A DNA stretch of 64,000 nucleotides from Azolla caroliniana (taxonomy: Eukaryota > Polypodiophyta). The position numbers and the translations under genes were made by a program. Position 1 is the stretch's first letter; the number at the start of each line of letters is the position of its first letter. Of this stretch, positions 12,115 through 24,400 are shown in pieces. Location of the stretch: assembly GCA_043228905.1 (NCBI GenBank), contig JBHGNT010000001.1, forward strand, positions 4,340,001 through 4,404,000, read 5' to 3'. A model generated the notes under the pieces. The model searched no databases, was not told the origin of the DNA, and saw only the letters and a program-made list of their open reading frames with translations.

Positions 12115-14384
12115 GCCTTTTTAAAACTAATGGAAGGATATGTTCTTTAGAAAAAAGAAAATTGTTTCACTATGCATATTTACAAATGTTTCAATGTTTT
12201 GGTAGTAATATGACACCAACCTACCTTTGAGGCTGCGTATGGTGTTTTTCTTTCACGTAGCTTTTATGATCAACGTCACTATTTTTGGGAACTAGAGGAT
12301 GCTTGGTTTAGATGCAATTCCTATTGTATGCTAACAACAATAAGAGGTTGTATTATGTCTCGAAGTGTGTGCAACCTATTTTATTCTCATCGACCATGGA
12401 TGAGTTCTATAATTAGCTCATGCTAATTTTTGGAGCCAAAACAATGTATTATTATGAGAATGTGTGGGATGTGCCATATGGTGTATTGTCTTTCAATGCC
12501 CTTATTGAATGCTTATTTTTTCTCGAGTGTTCTTCTTGAGAAACACCTTGACGTCGTTTTGTGAGGACTTCCTACCATCTACCCTTTTGTGGGCACGGCA
12601 GAGAATGAGTGACAATGCCGCTCAAGCTATTAACACTTAAAACTAACTACAAAACCAACTCTAATCTCATTGTACAACCCCAATCACATTCACATGACAA
12701 CATTAACACTTAGGAATTAGTCGCGTACAAGATTATATGTTTATTTTGTCCCATTGGTCCAATTTGGCATCCACATGAACCATTAAAACTATAATATGTG
12801 GCGGTTTCTTTTCTGGTAAATTCGCATATGAGATATAGAAGTCCTCATAAGTGATAGAACTCGCCAATTGTTAATGGAGTGAGTACGATATTTACTGCTA
12901 TAGGCATAACATGGCATTGTTACCCCATTTTGATAGCAATACTTATTATGGAAAGGAGGCATCTTACCTACTATTTCCAATACGTGAGGCCAATTCATAA
13001 GAGAAGTTGTTTTGGATTTAGGATTCTATATCTTTGATGAATTCACAACCATTCAGAAGGACACAAGCCAAAAACTATGCTTCAAATATAAACGTGATCA
13101 ATTATTTATCCAAGAGTGACATACTTTCTTGGTCATGCAAGAAAATCAAAAGGTGTGAAATAGATAAACTTTAGACTACCATTCAACCCTCTCTGCGTCC
13201 TCCTTCAATGCCTTTCTTCTATAGCAACCAAATGCCAATGCCTTAGGCATCTTGTCTTTGTCCCCCACTCTTTGAATTGAGTTTTTCGTGGTACTTTGTC
13301 TTGGTTAGGTTGGTAATTAAAGTTTTGCACTTGTTTCATGTAACAACCTAGTTTATCTAGAGTAAGACATTGATATACCTTTTATTCGTTGATAATGGAT
13401 AGTTTCCTAGAGTTTTCACTATAAAACTTATGGTGGATTCTACATTCTTGTGTTATTATATTATTTTATTTTATTTTTTTCCAAAAAAGATACTACATTA
13501 GTATTAGAAAACGCCATAAGGCCAAACATACAAAATATACTACCGATCCTCTATGTTTTTCTAAATTCTAACCATCGGCTTAAATAAATACTTTGTTGTT
13601 GAGTAAAACCACTCCACCTTATCAAAAAGCCGTCTATAAAATATACATATGTCCCAAATGGCATGAACCTCCAAATGCTTAAGTTCCGCTTGATGCGTAT
13701 TACCTTTTATACTATCCAACAACCCTCTGAGATTATGCACAATCTCTATCCAATTTCCCGAAATAATAATTATAATAATTAACTTGCCTTAGATTAATTT
13801 TGCTTCCTACTAAAGTAACATAGTGCATTTGGCATTTTAACTACCCTAATAGCACAAGGTTTGAACCTCTCCAATACCAAACATAATAATTGGTTGCAAA
13901 TGGGATGTAGAGAAGAACATCAAACTAGCAATTAAGCTAAGTTTCACACAAATTTAAATAAATTGAGGGAACACATTTTAGATTCTTTATCTCATCATCA
14001 TGAAGCATCATATTTACCAATAGGATAATAGCTCAAAGTTTTCCCTTTCTTAAAGTTGTACCTCCTACACTCTAGCTCCATAATATTGAGAGGTTTTGAG
14101 CTTCCAACACCTTTTTTTAAAGAGTATGATCTATTACTATGGTGCTACGTGAATTGTTGATGATTTCGCCCTTCACTTCTCTCTCATGTCATGTCTAAAC
14201 CATCTCCTTCATAATTTCCATCATCACCAAGTCTTCTCTCATCACTCTGACTCCCTAATCCCTTTTTAATGATAAGGAGCGTGAAACACATTGTTAACAA
14301 GAAAGTGATATCTTGTCAGCTAAAGAGTCTCAAGTGAATGAGGTTTCGTGATTCACATATTTTGTGTTTTTTTTTTCCAAAATG
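12115..14384. other. Gene-free stretch
   Basis: About 2.3 kb of AT-rich sequence with no recognisable gene or RNA. Near 12470-12600 and 13000-13300 there are short open segments without family similarity. Confidence 0.5.
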
Positions 14385-14705
14385 AAGCTACTTTCCCATT
14401 AGTTAGGTACGATTATTACAAAGAGACTGTACAAGGAGGTTTAAACATAGATCGGGGAATCTCCCTCCAATCAAGTTCAAGAAATTGAGACTAGTTACAT
14501 CGCCTTTTGGACTGACTACTTAGTGTAAGTACCTACAGCTAAAACAGTGCCCTGTAGTGATGGCTAGTACGAGACAACTCTTGGGATCGACAACAAAGGG
14601 AAGGTGGTAAGTGAGCCAGAAACAGCCAGCGTGGGGGCTGGTAGTTCCACCTCGGGCCACTTCCTCCTTGTGTCATCATAGGCGCGTTCCGCCATTTTTG
14701 CCAAA
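14385..14705 (+). repeat. Dispersed repeat B, copy 2
   Basis: Same segment as 10795-11105, same orientation, diverged by scattered substitutions and small indels. The microsatellite at 14719 begins just beyond its 3' edge. Confidence 0.8.
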
Positions 14706-14718
14706 TTCACATATTTTG

Positions 14719-14720
14719 TG

Positions 14721-14782
<62 letters not shown>
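14719..14782 (+). repeat. Compound (GT)n-(GA)n microsatellite
   Basis: A GT dinucleotide run (14719-14756) passes directly into a GA run (14757-14782). Confidence 0.95.
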
Positions 14783-14927
14783 AATCGGAGTGGAGTGTTC
14801 GTCTTGCCTATTGGCAATTCAACATGTTCCAATACCCATGTAGTTAGTGGGTGACCATACTCCATTGTGACACCCATTCTAAGTAATGTTTTTCACACAC
14901 ATTTATTAACATAATTGTGTGTTTTCA

Positions 14928-14929
<2 letters not shown>

Positions 14930-14967
<38 letters not shown>
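14930..14967 (+). repeat. (GA)n microsatellite
   Basis: An uninterrupted GA dinucleotide run of about 19 units. Confidence 0.95.
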
Positions 14968-14969
<2 letters not shown>

Positions 14970-15124
14970 AATGACGTTCCAGTAATCGTGTTGAAACATG
15001 TTTCTGATGTAACTTTGTACTCAAAACTCCGTTTTGTATGATTTTTGCCTCGTTGCGAAGCTACTTCAGATAGCTTTCTAAGGATTATTTGGAAGCTAAG
15101 TTTCGTTGTTGTTACAAGAAGCTA

Positions 15125-15760
15125 CAATAAAAATTGACATCGTCTCAGGTTAGTTCTCTCAATCTCTATTAGGATGGCTAACACAACAACAAGAAGTGAG
15201 TTGATGATTGTCGATGGATGCGGTAGTAATGATGGTTGTGAAAATTACAAGAGGCAAAAATGTATTGATTCTATAGAAGATGAGAAAACATCATATGTTG
15301 CTATGCTTGGAGATGATTATGATAATGACAATCGTTGTGATTTTGTTTATGGAAAAAAATGAGAAAGATTCTAAAGATTGTGTGGAGGAGGATGTTGTAG
15401 ACGTGGTGATGGAGACCAAGGCTATGTTAGCAACTTTTGATGGGTCTTATGGTCGTGGTGTTATTTTGTATTACACGAGCGAACTTCCTTTGGTATCATG
15501 GATTAAGCAGTGGTTGAATTCATTCATAATGCCTAATTGTGTTGAGGATGTGTATGTGGGTCCAAGAGGTTTCTATGATGTGGTTTTTCGATCGTCGAAA
15601 CACTAGGACGTTTTTTGGTGATGGAAATCAAGTATTTTGAGGATTTGATATTGTTGGTAGGAATCTATGCACCCAATAATGCTAATCAACGCATTGAATT
15701 ATGGTCTTCAATGTATCCATGGTTATTAGTGGGCCGTTTTTGTGATGTGGCGTGCTCGAG
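15125..15760 (+). mobile_element. LINE endonuclease-domain fragment (5' part)
   Basis: A short open segment from an ATG at 15174 is followed, after frameshifts, by a segment reading LVGIYAPNNANQRIELW (about 15650-15700). That is the conserved 'YAPN...R..LW' block of apurinic-type LINE endonucleases. It ends near MYPWLLVG at 15740. The natural continuation (MGDFNM...) appears 2.2 kb downstream at 17911. The fragment is degenerate. Confidence 0.7.
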
Positions 15761-15769
15761 AGTGGGAAA

Positions 15770-16550
15770 AACTAGTTAAAGGGGGGGTCAAAATGTGCAT
15801 GTGCAATGTGTGTGCACACAAAGGCAATTAATTGTGCACATGCAAAAGAAAGGGTGGAAAGCAGGTATAGAAACTCGTGTAAAAAGTAAGAGAGAGAAGA
15901 GATAAAAAGTAGAGGGGAGACAGACTATTCATTTGTATATATAGAATTATATACTATATAAGAGAGAGTTAATGGGCTAGTGAATAGTAACATTGACTTC
16001 TAGCTAAAGGTGCTCGGTTCAAATCTGGTCTTACAATGTAGTGTGATTTAAGGAATTTTATTCCTCTTTCATTGAAGACAAAATTGGCGACCCCCCTTCT
16101 TTGACCCCCCTTCTTTTTTGGAGAATGTTTTGGGAGGAGGAGACTCTTCATCTTCTTTTTCACCACTTCTATTCATCTCATACCCCTTCATCCCCTCATC
16201 GCCACGTGCTCGTCTTCTTCGCGTTGGCACTCAAAGTGCTCGTTTACGGTGCTCGTGAGCCCGAGTTCGTTGGTTCGACGTTGCTTCGCTACGTTCGTCG
16301 TTGCCAGCCCGTGTGCTCACCGTTCGGGTGGTCGTGGTTCGTTGCGGTCGGCATTTTTGTGGTGCTCGTGTGTTCGTCTTCGACGTGTTCGTGCTCTGTG
16401 GTCGGATTTGCTCTTGTCTCTAAGGACATTTAGTATTTATGTTTTGTTGAGCTTGTGATTAACTACAAGTTGTCACATTGTAATCAAACCCTATTTTATA
16501 AAGGGCCCTCTTGTGTTGGAATTGAACACATATTTATTTCTTTAGCCAAT
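15770..16550. other. Left part of a block lying inside the LINE fragment
   Basis: No gene was recognised. A G7 run at 15781-15787 and palindromic 'tgtgcacaca' words occur near 15800-15840. The stretch 16190-16430 is GC-richer with many 'tcgt' and 'cgttcg' words. At 16480-16510 the sequence resembles the 3' end of a long terminal repeat ('ctattttataaagggccctc'), but no matching partner was found. Confidence 0.4.
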
Positions 16551-16564
16551 ATCATTCGTGTTTT

Positions 16565-17690
16565 TCTTTCTTTCTTTCTTTCTTTCTTTGTTCTCGTCCA
16601 CTTGTACGTTCGGTCGTGTTGTGATGAGGGAACGTTTCGGGCGTGCCCATGCACCTCTCCTCCTCATAAAGGCGTACGAGCATTCTTGCGTGTGTTTGTG
16701 TCTTCCTTGTATGTCCGGTCGTCTTTTCACAAGGGAGCGTTTCGGGCGTGCCCATGCACCTCTCCTCCTCATAAAGGCGTACGAGCATTTGTGCGTGTGT
16801 TTGTGTCTTCCTTGTTTGTTCGGCCATCTTGTGACAAGGGAGTGTTTCAAGCGTGCCCATGCACCTCTCCTCCTCATAAAGGCATACGAGCATTTGTGGG
16901 TGTGTTTGTGTCTTCCTTGTACATTCGGTCATCTTTTCACGAGGGAACGTTTCGGGCGTGCCCATGCACCTCTCCTCCTCATAAAGACATATGAGCATTT
17001 GTGCATGTGTTTGTGTCTTCCTTGTCCGTTCGGCCGTCTTGTGACAAGGGAGCGTTTCGAGCGTGCCCATGCACCTCTCCTCCTCATAAAGGCGTACGAG
17101 CATTTGTGCATGTGTTTGTGTCTTCCTTGTACGTTCGACCGTCTTTTCACGAGGGAGCGTTTCGGGCGTGCCCATGCACCTCTCCTCCTCATAAAGGCGT
17201 ATGAGCATTTGTGCATGTGTTTGAGTCTTCGTTGTACGTTCGACCGTCTTTTCACGAGGGAGCGTTTCGGGCGTGCCCATGCACCTCTCCTCCTCATAAA
17301 GACTTACGAGCATTTGTGCGTGTGTTTGTGTCTTCCTTGTACGTTCGACCGTCTTATGACGAGGGAGCGTTTCAGGCGTGCCCATGCACCTCTCCTCCTC
17401 ATAAAGACGTACGAGCATTTTTGCGTGTGTTTGTGTCTTCCTTGTACGTTCAACTGTCTTGTGACGAGGGAGTGTTTTAGGTGTGCCCATGCACCTCTCC
17501 TCCTCGTAAAGACGTACAAGCATTTGTGTGTGTGTTTTGTGTCTTCCTTGTACGTTCGACGTCTTGTGACAAGGGAGCGTTCGGGCGTGCCCATGCACTC
17601 CTCCTCATAAAGACATACGGGCATTCGTGTTTGTATTATCGTCCCCTTGTGCATTCATCTTGCGTGCTCATCTTTACTTGTACCCGTTTG
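16565..17690 (+). repeat. 105-bp minisatellite, ten tandem copies
   Basis: The anchor 'gcgtgcccatgcacc' (or a one-base variant) starts at 16641, 16746, 16851, 16956, 17061, 17166, 17271, 17376, 17481 and about 17585. The period is exactly 105 bp until the last copy, which has small deletions. Because 105 is divisible by three, several frames on both strands stay open for more than 300 codons. The reading frames are therefore a by-product of the period and I do not call a protein. A (ttct)n run precedes the array (16564-16587). Confidence 0.95.
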
Positions 17691-17905
17691 ATCACTAGCT
17701 CGTGTAGTGATCTCGAAAACTCGTCTAGTCATGATCAACGAAAGCCATAGGCCTCACAAAAGTGGCAACGAGCCCTTGCTTGGGAAGGGGTCGGGAAATA
17801 ATTGTCGTAAAGCAAACCTCGGGTCTTCTCTATCCCTTCAGTACTCCCTAGTCCAAGACCCCCGTGGTCCCGACCAAGTAACACATGCGCGGAAACATCG
17901 CGACA
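17691..17905. other. Right flank of the minisatellite block
   Basis: Unique-looking, GC-richer sequence between the array and the resumed LINE frame. No gene recognised. Confidence 0.4.
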
Positions 17906-17907
17906 CC

Positions 17908-18070
17908 ATGCTGGTTTGTTAATGGGTGATTTTAATATGTGTGTTGATGTTTCACAATCTACTTCACGATTCTCATTGTTGGATTCTCTCGAGCAAGTAG
18001 TTTGGGACAAATTGGCATCAGAGGTTTTGAAGTTAGATGTATGGAAATGGTTGCATAGAGAGATTCCCTA
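17908..18070 (+). mobile_element. LINE endonuclease-domain fragment (3' part)
   Basis: The frame reads LLMGDFNMCVDVSQSTSRF, which fits the catalytic 'GDFN' block of LINE endonucleases, and continues to a stop at 18069-18071. It is the expected continuation of the fragment ending near 15740. The join is not clean: the left piece ends in a diverged version of the same few residues. Confidence 0.65.
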
Positions 18071-19065
18071 GATGGATGTAGCTCAATTGGTAAGGTTGCC
18101 CAATGGAGACTAGGAGGTGATGGGTTCAACCCCTACATTCCATAGTGCCATCTAGTGAATTAAATGAGATACCTAAGGTGAGATAATTGGTTAGGGTAAG
18201 GTACTTGTGATAAGAGAGAGAGAGAGAGTTTGCTCAGATGGGTGTAGCTCAGTTGGTAAAGTTGCCCAATGGAGACCAGGAGGTCATGGGTTCAACCCCC
18301 ACATTCCACAATGGCATTTAGTAAATTAAGAGATACATATGAAGTATATAATAGAGAGGTGAGAAAATTGGGTTTCGAACCACATTGAGAGAGAGAGAGA
18401 GGGTTGCCCAATGGAGACCACCCAAGAGGTGAAGTATATAATAGAGAGGTGAGAAATTTGGGTTTCGAACCACGATGAGAGAGAGAGTTGCCCAATGGAG
18501 ACCATGGGTTTAACCCCTACATTCCACAATGGCATCTAGTGAATTAAGAGATACATATGATATGAAGTATATAATAGAGAAGTGAGAAATTTGGGTTTCG
18601 AACCACGATGAGAAAGGGAGAGAGTTGCCTAGATGGGTGTAGCTCAATCGGTAAGGTTGCCCAATGGAGGCCAGGAGGTCATGGGTTCAACCCCTACATT
18701 CCACAATGGCATCTAGTGAATTAAGAGATACATATGAAGTATATAATAGAGAGGTGAGAAATTTGGGTTATGAACCACGAGAGAGAGAGAGAGTTGCCTA
18801 GATGGGTGTAGCTCAATCAGTAAGGTTGCCCAATGGAGACCAGGAGGTCATGGGTTCAACCCCTACATTCCACAATGGCATCTAATGAATTACGAGATAC
18901 ATATGAAGTATATAATAGAGAGGTGAGAAATTTGGGTTACGAACCACGATAAGAGAGAAAGAGAAAGAGTTGCCCAAATGGATGTAGCCTAGTCGATAAG
19001 GTTTCCCAATGGAGACCAGGAGGTCATGGGTTCAACCCCTACATTTTACAATGGCATCTAGTATA
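18071..19065 (+). repeat. Tandem array of tRNA-derived SINE units (about 169 bp)
   Basis: Five units carry a full tRNA-like head starting near 18071, 18238, 18632, 18801 and 18976. Each has an A box ('tgtagctca.ttggtaagg' type) and a B box ('gggttcaacccc'). Two 5'-truncated copies lie at about 18402 and 18488. After each head comes an AT-rich body, then a reverse-orientation B-box-like segment ('tgggtttcgaaccacga' or variants) and a GA-rich spacer. The head-to-head spacing is 167-176 bp between neighbouring full units. Confidence 0.85.
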
Positions 19066-19077
19066 TGGACTATTAAA

Positions 19078-19145
19078 AAGGTGAGAGATTGGTTTCGAAC
19101 CCAAGAAGTAGTGCTAATAGTTTTAACAACTTACCACTAAGGTTA
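19078..19145 (-). repeat. Second tRNA-derived SINE head, minus strand
   Basis: Read on the minus strand this has an A box ('tagctaaccttagtggtaag') and, 30-odd bases later, a B box ('gggttcgaaacc'). It lies tail to tail with the last unit of the plus-strand array. It appears to be the fuller version of the reversed B-box segment found inside each array unit. Confidence 0.65.
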
Positions 19146-19267
19146 GCTAATTACGATAAAGAGAGAGAGAGCCTTTATGGATCTTGAGTTAGGTCTCATC
19201 TATCATATTACAAGGAGGATAATTATTGGGCCATAGAAAATGAGCTACAATCTTGCATGATCAGTGT

Positions 19268-19476
19268 CTTGTTCATGTCAATTACCTACCCTCTAGAAAG
19301 GTTCACAACAATCCCTGATCTAAGGAGGAGGGAGTAAGCATGCTCTTGCCAATTCAATTTGAGCACAAAAAAAAAGTCTTGTTCATGTCAATTACCCTCT
19401 AGAAAGGTTCACAACAATCCTTGATCTAAGGAGGAGGGAGCAAGCATGTTCTTGCCAATTCAATTTGAGCACAAAG
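19268..19476 (+). repeat. Direct duplication of about 100 bp
   Basis: The segment starting 'cttgttcatgtcaattac' at 19268 is repeated at 19378, with a short A-rich joint between. Copies differ by a small deletion and a few substitutions. Confidence 0.9.
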
Positions 19477-20677
19477 AATATCAATGTAGGTTTGAATATT
19501 CAAAATATGTGTCCTAAGAAATTATACTACTATTAACTAGATACTTGCTAATGATTGGATTCCAAAACATAATGGATGTAAAGGGGGAATAACAACTCTT
19601 CCATCCTCTTATAGCTTGAACACTTTCCTCTTATATTTATAGTTTACGGTCCTTACTTCTAGGCTTAGCTAAGACAAATGCATTGCAAATGTTTTCATAT
19701 CCCTCATTTCCTTGGAAAGAGAGTTTTAAATGATAAATTCATCCAAATTTTCTTCAATTGTTGTACAAAATTAATCCAAAATGTCACTATCTATGAAATT
19801 TCCAAATTGTCTTATTGTAATTTAGAGTTTTATGACTACTACATTCCTCATGCAACATGAACTAATACGCAATATGTGCATATTTCAAACAATCCATTCG
19901 AGATTGTCACATGACTAACCAATACAATTATTTCACTCATATAATCCATTCTTGGAACCATGACTAAACAACCTCAAGAATCATGTTGGTGACATGATGA
20001 GTCAATTTTATCGTCCATCTATAGATATTTTTAGTAGTTACATACCTCCTCCAAATCTAAATTATATAATTTTCATTGGGAATTTATTCTATGGACTTGA
20101 ACATCATTAATTTCCGAGGGCTAACATATAAGTGGTAACAAACCAATGGTAACAAAAGTCTCCCAATATGGTAATGGTAGCATAATGGTGTTGCATGTTT
20201 AAATCATGTGCTACGTTAGTACGTAGGTGCACACAAAAAAATGTAAAATTTGAGTAGGAAAATGGTGCCCACTTCACGAAGATCATGGTGCAACACTTAC
20301 TGAGAATGAGATTGGAGATTGTCATGAGGGAATTCTTACTAAAGAGAATGGCTTGGTCATGATACCTTGTTGAACACTATTTTTATGTTTATTATAAACG
20401 AGGGTACAAAGTAAGTGCTACATCATGGGGGGTCTTGATTTGCATGCACCCCATTGAAAGTATCAGGACCTTTGATTTAAGTTGATGCAATTCCGACACG
20501 TACATCCTCTATCACAATAGAGTACAAGGTTGACATGTTTCATTTATTTATCTCTTCACATTATATATTCTTAAAATTATTTTGAAACCCCAAAATGATG
20601 TCTATACTATTATTATATATAACAAGATTGTACTCATGGTTTAGTAAATATGTGTGTTGATAGGTTTTGAGCATTAT
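19477..20677. other. Gene-free stretch
   Basis: AT-rich sequence without recognised genes, RNAs or elements. Confidence 0.5.
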
Positions 20678-21470
20678 TAGTCAATAAAGAAATAGTTAGT
20701 ATCGAACCACAATTGCTTCATTGTTCGCTTCGCCCATGATTTGTCATTTGTAATATTTTTGAGAGGCAACGAAGTTCCCCTTATGAGTGTTTGGGTGTGT
20801 GAGTTTGTCCCAAAATATAGTGATGAATTAGGTATAAAATATATAAACGTGGGCACGTGATATCAAAATGTTTAGGCTCAAGAGAGTTACGTTGTACAAC
20901 CTGCAATTTCATAATGTGAATCGAGATATTAGATGATAAAATAACAAAATAAAACTATTGTAAGGCAAAACACATAACAAGTGTCAAGAGTTGGATTGAA
21001 AAATAAAGAAGTCATGGTAGGGTTAAATGTGATCATAGCAAAGCAAAAACTTTGGAATTTGGAATTTATAAGCTTAGTCAATAAAGAAATGGTTAGTATC
21101 AAGCTACAATTGCTTCATTGTTCGCTTAGCCCATGATTTGTCATTTGTAATATTTTTGAGAGGCAACGAAGTTGCCATTATGAGTGTTTGGGTGTGTGAG
21201 TTTGTCCCAAAATATAGTGGTGAATTAGCTATATAATATATAAACGTGTGCATGCGATATCAAAATGTTTAGGCTCAAGATAGTTACATTGTACAACCTG
21301 CAATTTCATTATGTAAATCAAGATATTCTATTATAAAATAACACGATAAACCTATTGTAAGGCGAACACATAACAAGTGTCAAGAGTTGGATCGAAAAAT
21401 AAAGAAGTCGTGGTAGGGCTAAATGTGACCATAGCAAAGCAGAAACTTAGAAATTTGGAATTTATAAGCA
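20678..21470 (+). repeat. Tandem duplication of about 397 bp
   Basis: Unit 1 (20678-21073) and unit 2 (21075-21470) both open with 'tagtcaataaagaaat' and end in 'aatttggaatttataagc'. They differ by about one base in fifteen by eye. No coding content was recognised. Confidence 0.9.
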
Positions 21471-24400
21471 TATCCATTTTCATGCTATTCCATTGTCACT
21501 TGTTCACATTCCCGATACAATTTTAAATATCCATTCAAGAACATGTAATTGGGTAGATTTGCAAATTCGCATTTCAAGGTTGCAAGTATCGCAACCAATA
21601 ATGGACTTCGTAGGTTTGACTTAAGTCTATGAACCACTTCATAAGGCCATTATAAAATAGTAAATCATTCATTTATATTTCGAGGAGTTTTGCCTATTCA
21701 TGTTATAATCCATTTAATAAACGTCGACACTCAAATGTGTATAGTGTAACCTAATTGTTGTCTAAATACCTCATTTTAGCCAATTCATCCATAATGCACT
21801 CTAGCATGCATGACAAAGGCATCTCCAAGTTTAGACTTCTCCATCTTTGGGAAACCCTACTTCTTATCTATTGCCCCGTTTGTTTCATCGACAATCCTTC
21901 ATTCTATCAATATCATACGCAATATCTTCAAACTTAGGTTGACAATGTGTCATTCGTAAAAATATCTAACAATAACACTTGACTTGAATGTATCATGAGA
22001 TTTTAAAGAGCTTTGCTTACATATGCTTATATACACATGGAAAGGGATGCATAATTATTAATGAAAGAAACATAACTAAGCATGTAGTTTTATTTGTGTG
22101 GAGATTATTCCCATTAATTACTACCATATGTCATGATTGCCTCTATGGTGCCAAATTTGAGTATGCTAGCATGAGAGCACATGTACAACTCTACTTTTTT
22201 TGGTTCGTCGAGCCAATGAGGTGGTCGAAACCCTACAACCATTTGCAAATTTTGCTATACCACTTCATTTATTAAGAAGAAAATTACCTAAAGTAGTTGT
22301 AGAACAAGAATAACCAACTTCGCTAAATATTTCCGGAAAAAAGAAAGTTCTTATTAGCCCCCTAACATGTGTGATACTTTTATGCATAACTTTGTTATTG
22401 GTTAGAATGTTAATCCTCAACAAGGAACCATGGTCACGACTCACCACCAAATGTTTGTTTCATAGCCAATTTTGTGAATAGTTTTTTTTAATACAATGGT
22501 CGTAATGAGTGGAGTCAAAACAATTTCTAAGATGAAGTCGCACTCAACATGTCGAGAAGTCCATATATTTGGAGGTCTTGCACTTTTCTAGTTCAAGAAC
22601 AAATATGAGGATGGACATCTATGAACCTTGGTTGTGATACTATGGTTATAACTTATAACTTATATCTTTGTAAATTACAAATCCCTTATATGTTTAAAGC
22701 TTTATGAGGAAACAAAGTCAATGAAAAAACTAGATGTTCATGATAATTTTGTCCACAATTGCATTTTGAATATATTGTCCCACATAGTTGACGAGAAAGT
22801 TAGTCTCCTAAGAATAGCTAATGTCTATGGATTGTCAAACACAAATATATGAACGTAAAGGTCAATACAATTGGAAGTTGAGCTACCAAACCCACACATT
22901 AATTTCCATGTTGTATAACTAATATTATGTTCTAATTTGAATGGTGCTACCCCTACATTCAATTAGAGCTTTAACATATATAGCCTTGTTGGGAAATAGA
23001 ATGTTGGAACAAATTTTATGTAAGTTCAATTATGAGATGGTAAATGACAAATCAGCTCATGTGGTTTCATTTTTGCCAAATACTTATTTTCAAAACAAAA
23101 CCTATTTTTGGTTGATATGTCTTGGTTGCCTTTTTAGTACCATGATTCATGTTTGGTTGAATCTACAACATTACCTTGCTCATATTAGTTTGGTTAACGG
23201 TCACAAAAGTCATTTAAGTATCACAAAAACATGGATATGTGATACTTCTTAAATTGTACTAGATTTTATTGCTATTCTTTCAAAGATGAAATGTTGGCGC
23301 TAATAGAACCTTGGGTAAGAGTTCTTTTGTGGTGAGATCTTTGTCAAATGACAAGTTTTGGAACCACCTATTGGATTGATGTGGACTATAGCATGTAGTG
23401 GGTTATTGTGGAAAATGCATCACTCCATTATTATGTGCAAATTTACTCCAACATAATGCAAATGACTACAAATGCCTTTCAATTGGCAAGTTGTTTATGA
23501 ACAATATTTGGTCATTGCATGGGTTTCCACACACTATAATTAATGATTCTTACCTTGACACTACTAGTTTTATTACTGCTATTCATCAAATAAAATGGTC
23601 CAACATGTTGTCTTAATCACCAACGTCTATGATAGTTTGGCCTAGTTTGTGCACCAAGGTATCAAACTTAGGACCTCATGGTCTGATTTACTTATTGTTG
23701 GGGACCTTGTAACAAGCTTTGACTCAAGCTAGTTCCTAGCATAGCATATCAAGGTATGTGAGTGATGCTTAAAAGACAAGAAAATAAAGAGAACTAGTTA
23801 ACATATTTTTTAAATTAAATCGTATTTTCAAACTAATACTCAGGGGGTCGAACAAACTCCTAGATTTATCTAGACCCAACTTGACCTTGGATACATATAT
23901 ACACATAAAAGAAAGATCAATTTTTGTAGGTTTTATTATTTTGTCATGTTTCCACTTTCACTCTTGTTTCAATACAATAAATCACTTAAATATTAGCCCA
24001 TTGTGTGTGTGTTGGGGGGAAGGGAGATGGAGGGAGGGATCATCTTACTTAGAGTAAGTATATCAAATATTTGCTCGAGGAAAATTAATTTAATACTAAG
24101 CACGATTCGGGGCTTGAAAACAGCAAATGTTTTTATTTGAATGTTGTCTGCACAAGAATTTGACACTTAAAATATCAAATGTTTGGTTTCTAGGCATGTG
24201 AACAAGAATTTGATGCGTCAATACTCAATATTGAATTCTTGCATCAAAACATTTGAAACAAGGATTGGATTAAACAAGAATTTGAAACTTACTAATAAAG
24301 TCTTGTTTCTAAAGGATTCTTGCTATTTTGTAGATTTGGAATGACAGAGCCATTTTTTATTACTCTCACTTTTGATCGTCTACAAGGAAATAGACAATCG

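Noticed and set aside
16552-17610. Long open frames (about 350 codons) on both strands
   Set aside because: They are read through a 105-bp tandem repeat whose period is a multiple of three. Frames are open on both strands with no family motif, as expected of a satellite.
18071-19145. tRNA genes
   Set aside because: A and B boxes are clear, but the acceptor and anticodon stems do not fold and the units occur in a tandem repeat, so these are tRNA-derived SINEs.
23490-23580. Ty3/gypsy integrase
   Set aside because: Only one short block (HGFP..I..D) resembles it and no neighbouring motif supports the call.
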